Shown here: in pieces, positions 58,683-64,000 of the stretch
How positions within the stretch are numbered: the first letter of the stretch is position 1
How the letters are laid out: every line of letters begins with the position of its first letter
DNA from: Sphingomonas_R arantia
GTDB taxonomy: Bacteria; Pseudomonadota; Alphaproteobacteria; Sphingomonadales; Sphingomonadaceae
NCBI RefSeq assembly: GCF_042682045.1
Contig: NZ_JBHUGS010000001.1
Span: 620,001-684,000 of the forward strand
Direction: 5' to 3'
Length of the DNA: 64,000 nt
Made by a program: the position numbers and the translations under genes
Notes under the pieces: generated by a model
Told to the model about the DNA's origin: nothing
What the model saw: only the letters and a program-made list of their open reading frames with translations
Database searches by the model: none

Positions 58683-59357
58683 TCAAGTCGCCGTGGCTGG
58701 CATCCGCGGCGGCGTGGCGAGGTAGGAGGCGAACATGTCGCCCAGATCGACCTTCAATTCGGTCCAGTCCCCCTCCCACGCGGCGTCGATCGACGAGCCG
58801 AAGCCGAGATACCGGGCGATCGACGCATAGACGATGCGGTATCCGGCATCGGCGGCATGTTCCGGATCGGGATGACGGATTTCGTCGCGGTGCGTCAGAA
58901 TGGCCGCGATGACCGCATTGCTGGCGCGTGCATAGCTGCGCTTGCCGATCGCGGCGACGATCGGGTCGCTGCTGGCGCGCAGCATCAGTGGACGCATGAC
59001 GTCGGCGAACCGGCGCAGCGCCTCTGCCACCGCTTGGACCATGTGGTGGACCATGTCGGTCAGGTCGCGCGCCTCCGCCTGCACCGCGGCGATCGCGGCG
59101 AGCACATCGGCATCGACCCGTTCGAGCACGCGGAGCTGCACCACGCGGACCATGTCGTCCTTGCTGTCGAACCGGCAGTAGATCGACCCAATCGAAACCT
59201 TTCCGTGCCGCGCGACCTCGTTCAGCGTGAATTCGTCAGAGCCGCGTTCGGTCATCAGCTGTTCGGCCGTGACCAGCATCCGTTCGAAACTTGCCTTGCT
59301 GCGCCCCTGCTGTGGCGCCCGCGCTTTCGCGACGATCGTCTCGATATCCATGCGCAC
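58683..59357 (-). CDS. TetR-family regulator, probable local repressor
   Basis: 224 residues from ATG 59357 (ATG 59351 also possible). The N-terminal TetR helix-turn-helix is clear: KASFERMLVTAEQLMTERGS, FTLNEVARHGKVSIGSIYCR FDSKDDMVR. The helical ligand domain is not family-specific. It is divergent from the luciferase-like gene with operator site 4 between them, so it probably represses itself and, through the other three identical-type sites, the whole cluster. The inducer may be a glycoside, aglycone or keto-sugar. Confidence 0.88.
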   Translation of the reverse strand: MRMDIETIVAKARAPQQGRSKASFERMLVTAEQLMTERGSDEFTLNEVARHGKVSIGSIYCRFDSKDDMVRVVQLRVLERVDADVLAAIAAVQAEARDLTDMVHHMVQAVAEALRRFADVMRPLMLRASSDPIVAAIGKRSYARASNAVIAAILTHRDEIRHPDPEHAADAGYRIVYASIARYLGFGSSIDAAWEGDWTELKVDLGDMFASYLATPPRMPATAT

Positions 59358-59385
59358 CCCATTGACAGTCGCCGCCTGTGCGGAA

Positions 59386-59407
59386 TATCAGAATTACAGT
59401 TCTAATT
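59386..59407. promoter_or_regulatory. 22-bp palindromic operator, site 4
   Basis: TATCAGAAT-TACA-GTTCTAATT, 28 bases from the TetR start and 71 bases before the luciferase-like gene, so both divergent promoters can be controlled. Confidence 0.82.
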
Positions 59408-59478
59408 TCATTCTAGTCGACGTGCCGTCCGACGGCAACACGTGCCGGGTCAACCGGTCGCTTACAGGGAGAGGTGGG

Positions 59479-60582
59479 ATGCGCTTTTCAGTATTCCTTA
59501 ATGCACGTTCGATGGCACCCGAGGACGATCGCGGCCTGATCCAGGCGCTGGCGATCCATGCCGAACGCGCCGCCGCGCTGGGTTTCGACGCGATCTTCAT
59601 GCCGGATCATCACTTCAACGGCTACATGCCGATCGCCAGCGACAGCTTCATGTTCGCGGCGTATCTGGCGGCCAAGCTGCCGCATATGCACTTCGGCTTT
59701 TCCGTGACGTCCGTGCCGCTGCATCATCCCGTCCGGTTCGTCGAGCGGATCAATATCCTGGACCAGTTGACCGACGGCAAGCTGCTGGTCGGGATCGGAT
59801 CGGGCACGACGCCGGAGGAGATGATCGGGTTCGGCGTCGATTACCGCGATGCCGGGGCGATTGCGGATCGCAACCTGGCGATCGCCGAACAGCTGTGGGC
59901 CAAGGGCCTGGAGGATCCGGCGGTGGAGATCGACAGCGGTCCGCACCAGGGCCGCGTGTTGCAGCGCATCGCGCCGGCCGCCTACACGCCCGGCCACGCC
60001 CGGCTGATGCCCGTTGCGTTGAAGGAAGCGAGCGCGCGGCGCGCGGCCACGCATGGCTGGCCCGCGTTCATCCCGGCCTTCACCCCGCCGACCATCGGCG
60101 GGACCGAGCCGATGCGCCATGTCGCCAAGCATTTCGGCGTGTATCGCGCGATGCTGGACGAGGCGAGCCATTCGCCCGAGGCGATCGCCCGTGCGCTGGA
60201 CTGGACGACGCACACCTACCAGCTGGTCCATGTCGCCGAAACCGACGAGCAGGCGCGCGAGGAGATGATGGCCATCCTGACCGCGTATCAGGAGGCGATC
60301 GAGCGCGAGGCGGCGTTCAACGCGCGTGCGGAGTCGAACGACGCGAACAAGAAGACCGACCGCACGCCCAACGCGCTGACCGAGGACTGGATCGGCACAT
60401 GGTGCCTGTACGGATCGCCCGAGACGGTCGTCGAGCATCTCAAGCCCTATGCGGAGCTCGGCATCGGCAACATCCTGTGCGGCACGACGACCGGGCCGCT
60501 GACCGACGAACGGCTGCGGTTGGGCGACCAAACGCTGCGGCTGCTGTCGGAGCGGGTGATGCCCGCGTTCCGCAAGGCCTGA
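59479..60582 (+). CDS. Luciferase-like (LLM) flavin-dependent monooxygenase
   Basis: 367 residues from ATG 59479 behind a strong GGGAGAGGTGGG; the longer open frame upstream runs through the operator and is not coding. Bacterial luciferase-like barrel: ALGFDAIFMPDHHFNGYMPI ASD, HMHFGFSVTSVPLHHPVRFV ERINILDQLTDGKLLVGIGS G. It uses reduced FMN, presumably from the flavin reductase encoded 4 bases downstream. It could oxygenate the aglycone after sugar removal, but the substrate is unknown. Confidence 0.87.
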   Translation: MRFSVFLNARSMAPEDDRGLIQALAIHAERAAALGFDAIFMPDHHFNGYMPIASDSFMFAAYLAAKLPHMHFGFSVTSVPLHHPVRFVERINILDQLTDGKLLVGIGSGTTPEEMIGFGVDYRDAGAIADRNLAIAEQLWAKGLEDPAVEIDSGPHQGRVLQRIAPAAYTPGHARLMPVALKEASARRAATHGWPAFIPAFTPPTIGGTEPMRHVAKHFGVYRAMLDEASHSPEAIARALDWTTHTYQLVHVAETDEQAREEMMAILTAYQEAIEREAAFNARAESNDANKKTDRTPNALTEDWIGTWCLYGSPETVVEHLKPYAELGIGNILCGTTTGPLTDERLRLGDQTLRLLSERVMPAFRKA

Positions 60583-60586
60583 CCCG

Positions 60587-61153
60587 GTGGCGCGGCACAT
60601 CGTGGGGATCGGCGGCACGTTCCGCCCGCAATCGTCGAGCGAGCTGCTGGTGCGCGCGGTGCTGGCCGCGTGCGAGCGGATGGGGGCGCGGGTGACGATG
60701 TTCGACGGGGCCGCGCTGGCGGCGCTGCCCCATTTCAATCCGGAGAGCCAGGACCGGACCGTGGCGCAGGCGGCGTTCGTCGCGGCGTTGCGCGATGCGG
60801 ACGGCATCGTCATCGGCACGCCGGGCTATCATGGCGGCGTGTCGGGTGTCGTCAAGAACGCGATCGACCTGCTGGAGGACCTGCGCGGCGACGATCGCGT
60901 CTATTTCGACGGGATGCCGGTCGGCCTGGTCGTGTCGGCGGCCGGGTGGCAGGCGGGCGGCGTCACGCTGGCGGCGCTGCGCGGCATCGTCCACGCGATG
61001 CGGGGCTGGCCGACGCCGGCCGGCATCGCGGTCAACTCGATCGCGCAGAAGCCGTTCGGCGCGGACGGGGCGCTGATCGACGCCGGCATCGCGGCGCAGG
61101 TCGATACGCAGGCACGGCAGATCATGGGATTCCGGCTGGAGCAAGCAGCATGA
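60587..61153 (+). CDS. NAD(P)H-dependent FMN reductase
   Basis: 188 residues from GTG 60587, 4 bases after the monooxygenase stop. Flavodoxin-like fold: VGIGGTFRPQSSSELLVRAV (FMN phosphate loop), LRDADGIVIGTPGYHGGVSG VVKNAIDLLEDL and LVVSAAGWQAGGVTLAALRG. It should supply FMNH2 to the monooxygenase. Its stop overlaps the start of the GH3 gene (ATGA). Confidence 0.9.
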   Translation: MARHIVGIGGTFRPQSSSELLVRAVLAACERMGARVTMFDGAALAALPHFNPESQDRTVAQAAFVAALRDADGIVIGTPGYHGGVSGVVKNAIDLLEDLRGDDRVYFDGMPVGLVVSAAGWQAGGVTLAALRGIVHAMRGWPTPAGIAVNSIAQKPFGADGALIDAGIAAQVDTQARQIMGFRLEQAA

Positions 61154-63510
61154 CGACCCTGTCCAGCGCCGAGCGAGCCAGCCTGACCGCCGGGGCCGCG
61201 ATGTGGCGGACGGTCGCGATCCCACATGCCGACATCCCGGCGATGCACATGGGCGACGGGCCGATGGGGATTGCCAGCGGCCGCGTCGACGAGCGCGATG
61301 TCGCGCGTCTGTCCCCCTGCGCCACCGCGCTGGGTGCGAGTTTCGATCCGGCGCTGATCCGGCGCGTCGCGGCGCTGGTGGGGGCGGAGGCGATCCGGAT
61401 GGGCGTCGACCTGGTGCTGGCACCCAACGTCAACCTGGCGCGCAGTCCGCTGGCCGGCCGCGCGTTCGAATATTTCAGCGAGGATCCGCTGCTGGCCGGG
61501 GTGGCCGGTGCCGCGTGGGTCGGCGGGCTGCAATCGACCGGCGTCGGCGCATGCCCGAAGCATCTGGTGTGCAACGACAGCGAGACCGACCGCGATCGGA
61601 TGAACGCCGTCGTGGACGAACGGACGCTGCGCGAAATCTACCTGCTGCCGTTCGAACTGTGCGCGGCGGCGGGGGCCGGGGCGATGCTGACCGCCTACAA
61701 CCGCGTCAACGGCGCGTGGTGTTCGGAACAGGGCCATGTCACCACCATCGTGAAACAGGAATGGGGGTTCGACGGGCCGCTGATCAGCGACTGGTTCGGG
61801 ACCCATTCGACGGCGGGCAGCCTGAACGGCGGGCTGGACCTGGAAATGCCGGGTCCGGCGCGGTTCCTGGGCGGCAAGTCACAGGATGCCGTGGCAGCCG
61901 GCGACGTCGCGGACGCGCGGGTGGCGGACGCCGCGGATCGCGTCGCCCGGGCGGCCCGACGGTGGGGCGGGGCGAAGGTTGCGCCGACCGAGGACGCCGA
62001 CGCGCTGCTGATTGAGGCGGCGGCGGCGGGGATGGTGATGCTGCGCAACGACGGCGCGCTGTTGCCGCTCACGCCGGGCGCGCACCGCCGGATCGCGGTG
62101 ATCGGGCCGAACGCGGCGGCGCCGTGCTACCAGGGCGGAACGTTCGCGAAGATCGCGGTGTCACCGCAGGCGATCCGCCCGCTGGAGGCGATCATGACGC
62201 GTTACGCGGGCCATGCCGAGATCGTGTACGAACCCGGCGTCGATCCGCAGCCGCGGCTGCCCGCGATGCCCGCGACGCCGATCCGCCCCGCCGAAGGGGG
62301 CGAGACGAGCGGCATGACGATCGACTATTTCGCCGATACCGACTTGGCGCAGCCGCCGATCGCGAGCGAGGTGCGCGACACCAATTCGCTGGTGTGGTTC
62401 GTCGGCGTACACGAACAGGGCGTGTTCGATCGGCCGGCCGCGGTGCGGGCGAGCGGCTGGTTCCTGCCCGAACAGGACGGCGCGCACCGCTTCTATGTCG
62501 GGGCGACCGGGGCAGTCACGATGCGCGTCGATGGCGCGACCGTGCTGGACCGGCCCGAACGGATGCCCGCGTCCGACGTGATGGGATCGCTGAAGCGCGG
62601 CGACGCGGACAGTGCCGAGGTCATGCTGAAGGCGGGGCAGCGCGTGCGGGTCGAGGTGGACTTCGTCTATGACGCCGCGCGGGTCCACGGTCTGTGGTAC
62701 GGCGTGCGCGGACCCGACAGCGCCGAGGCGATGCTAGCACGTGCGGTGACCGCGGCGCGGGAGGCCGACGCCGTCGTGCTGATGATCGGCGAAACGTCCG
62801 ATTCGAGCGTCGAGAGCAAGGATCGACCCGACACCCGGATCGTGGCCGAACAGGCGGCGCTGGTGGACGCGGTGTGCGCGGCAAACCCCAACGTCGCGAT
62901 CGTTGCCAACATCGGCCACGCGTTCGATGCGAACGGATGCGGACAGGCCGCGGCGCTGCTGTCCGCCTGGTATCCGGGCGAGGGGTTCGGTCCGGCGCTG
63001 GCGGCGATGCTGGCGGGCGATGCCGAGCCCGGCGGGCGGTTGCCGGTAACGCTGGCGCGCGAGGAGCGGGACTATCCCGCCTTGTCGCTGGCGCCCGACG
63101 CGGCCGGTGATCTGCACTATGACGACGGCGTACTGGTGGGCTACCGCGGATTGGCGGCGCGCGGGGTGGCGGCACTTCACGCATTCGGGGCCGGAAGCGG
63201 CTACACCCGGTTCGAATGGTCCGACGCGCAGGCGGACGGTGGCGATGTTTTGGTCACGGTGCGCAACGTCGGCGAGCGGACGGGCAGCGACGTCGTCCAG
63301 CTGTATCGCCACGTGCCGGAATTTGCGCTGGTCGGCTTTGCCAAGGTCATGCTGGCTGCGGGCGAGGCAGCGGTGGTGCGCGTGACGCCGGAGCCAAGGC
63401 TGTTCCGGATCTGGGGCGAGGACGGCTGGCAGGACCCGCCGGAGAGGGTCGCCCTGTCCGTGGGTCGCGCCAGCGACGCGACGCTGTTCGAGGTGGAGGT
63501 CATGTTATGA
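61150..63510 (+). CDS. GH3 beta-glucosidase with PA14 domain
   Basis: 786 residues from ATG 61150. Glycoside hydrolase family 3: the N-terminal barrel has KHLVCNDSETDRDRMNAVVD ERTLREIYLLPFE and nucleophile Asp214 in GFDGPLISDWFGTHST; the alpha/beta sandwich resumes with GMVMLRNDGALLPL and LLSAWYPGEGFGPALAAMLA G; a PA14 domain is inserted at about 389-522 (MTIDYFADTDL to HGLWYGVRGPD); the C-terminus (VLVTVRNVGERTGSDVVQLY) is fibronectin III-like. There is no signal peptide, so it works in the cytoplasm on imported O-glucosides. GH3-PA14 enzymes often act on plant or aromatic glucosides. Confidence 0.92.
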   Translation: MTTLSSAERASLTAGAAMWRTVAIPHADIPAMHMGDGPMGIASGRVDERDVARLSPCATALGASFDPALIRRVAALVGAEAIRMGVDLVLAPNVNLARSPLAGRAFEYFSEDPLLAGVAGAAWVGGLQSTGVGACPKHLVCNDSETDRDRMNAVVDERTLREIYLLPFELCAAAGAGAMLTAYNRVNGAWCSEQGHVTTIVKQEWGFDGPLISDWFGTHSTAGSLNGGLDLEMPGPARFLGGKSQDAVAAGDVADARVADAADRVARAARRWGGAKVAPTEDADALLIEAAAAGMVMLRNDGALLPLTPGAHRRIAVIGPNAAAPCYQGGTFAKIAVSPQAIRPLEAIMTRYAGHAEIVYEPGVDPQPRLPAMPATPIRPAEGGETSGMTIDYFADTDLAQPPIASEVRDTNSLVWFVGVHEQGVFDRPAAVRASGWFLPEQDGAHRFYVGATGAVTMRVDGATVLDRPERMPASDVMGSLKRGDADSAEVMLKAGQRVRVEVDFVYDAARVHGLWYGVRGPDSAEAMLARAVTAAREADAVVLMIGETSDSSVESKDRPDTRIVAEQAALVDAVCAANPNVAIVANIGHAFDANGCGQAAALLSAWYPGEGFGPALAAMLAGDAEPGGRLPVTLAREERDYPALSLAPDAAGDLHYDDGVLVGYRGLAARGVAALHAFGAGSGYTRFEWSDAQADGGDVLVTVRNVGERTGSDVVQLYRHVPEFALVGFAKVMLAAGEAAVVRVTPEPRLFRIWGEDGWQDPPERVALSVGRASDATLFEVEVML

Positions 63511-63956
63511 GGGCGTTCGTTGCAGCCATCCTGCTGACCGCATCGACGGCCGGGCAGGCGGCCCCCGTCCGAGCACCGAGCGAGACGGTGCGAAACCGGG
63601 CGATCATCACCGCCTTCGCGCACCGGTTCTACACCGAACGCGACGTGGCGGGTGCGTTCGCGCGCTACGTCGTGCCGGACTATATCCAGCACAATCCGGG
63701 GTTGCCCGACGGGCGCGACGCGGCGGTGGCGGCGCTTGCCCCAAAGTTCGGCGCACCCGGTGCGCGGTTCGACGTGAAGCGGATCATCGTGGACGGCGAC
63801 ATGGCGGTGATCCACCTGCACGGCCGGGCCGATCCGACGAATGCGGGCGGCGCGATCGCCGATATCTACCGCCTGAAGGACGGCAAGATCGTGGAACATT
63901 GGGACGTGATCCAGGCGATGCCGACGACGTCGCGCAACGCGCAACCGATGTTCTGA
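63507..63956 (+). CDS. SnoaL/NTF2-like secreted protein
   Basis: 149 residues, start ATG 63507 overlapping the GH3 stop. A signal peptide (MRAFVAAILLTASTAGQAAP) is followed by an NTF2-like cone fold: FAHRFYTERDVAGAFARYVV PDYIQHNPGLPDGRDA, RIIVDGDMAVIHLHGRADP and IYRLKDGKIVEHWDVIQAMP. Such proteins can be cyclases, isomerases or binding proteins. It is the last gene of the operon; only 44 bases of the window follow it and they show no gene. Confidence 0.8.
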   Translation: MRAFVAAILLTASTAGQAAPVRAPSETVRNRAIITAFAHRFYTERDVAGAFARYVVPDYIQHNPGLPDGRDAAVAALAPKFGAPGARFDVKRIIVDGDMAVIHLHGRADPTNAGGAIADIYRLKDGKIVEHWDVIQAMPTTSRNAQPMF

Positions 63957-64000
63957 CGCGCGGTGTCACGTTTTTATAACCTATCGCAAGACCCGCTTGA

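Overview
The window is high-GC DNA (long G/C-ended reading frames on both strands, many 4-base ATGA/GTGA gene overlaps) from what looks like a sphingomonad-type alphaproteobacterium. Supporting signs are a GAAC-N7-GAAC LexA box of the alphaproteobacterial type in front of an imuA-imuB-dnaE2 cassette, HWE and LOV histidine kinases, and dense REP-like palindromes of the sort common in Sphingomonadales. The assignment is an inference from gene content, not a taxonomic measurement.

Left part (1-8.5 kb): an EAL-GGDEF signalling protein, an HscC-like short Hsp70 with a DjlC-like membrane J-protein and a YbjN-like gene, a DUF1176 protein and a PAS hybrid histidine kinase. From 8.6 to 20.2 kb lies a complete cobalamin uptake and salvage locus: divergent cobU, then a cobalamin riboswitch followed by btuB-cobD-cobO-btuF-btuC-btuD-cbiB-cobQ-cobT-cobS-cobC, almost all start/stop overlapped. 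From 20.4 to 24.2 kb a LOV-PAS-GAF hybrid kinase and a PAS-HWE kinase are divergently arranged. From 24.2 to 33.2 kb there is housekeeping and accessory material: Zn-dependent alcohol dehydrogenase, a HAD phosphatase coupled to a small ORF behind an FNR-type box, a nucleosidase, an FAD dehydrogenase, DUF6880, an extensin-like lipoprotein and a LOG-family protein.

From 33.2 to 40.7 kb is the SOS mutasome cassette. It is unusual because REP-type repeats sit inside the coding sequences: an in-frame, translated REP in imuB, and a roughly 300-bp cluster of hairpins in dnaE2 that brings a single in-frame TAA and splits the polymerase gene. From 40.7 to 44.3 kb there are repeats, an alpha/beta hydrolase, thioesterase-marR, ilvE and a tRNA-Gln(TTG).

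Right part (44.6-64 kb): a catabolic island starting just after the tRNA. It holds five TIM-barrel (sugar isomerase/AP-endonuclease-2 fold) proteins, one of them followed directly by a DUF6379 protein; together these two are the signature of a two-subunit C-glycoside deglycosidase. Around them are a GMC dehydrogenase with its gluconate-2-dehydrogenase-subunit-3-like partner (probable sugar C3 oxidation), a Gfo/Idh oxidoreductase, three MFS transporters, a GH3-PA14 beta-glucosidase, a luciferase-like monooxygenase with a flavin reductase, an MBL-fold hydrolase, a SnoaL-like protein and a TetR regulator. Four copies of one 22-bp palindrome, TAT(C/T)AGAA(T/C)-N4-(A/G)TTCT(G/A)AT(A/T), sit in exactly the four promoter regions of 47.4-64 kb, including that of the TetR gene. 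I infer a single TetR-controlled regulon for uptake, oxidation and C-C or O-glycosidic cleavage of plant-type glycosides. This is the most interesting system in the window.
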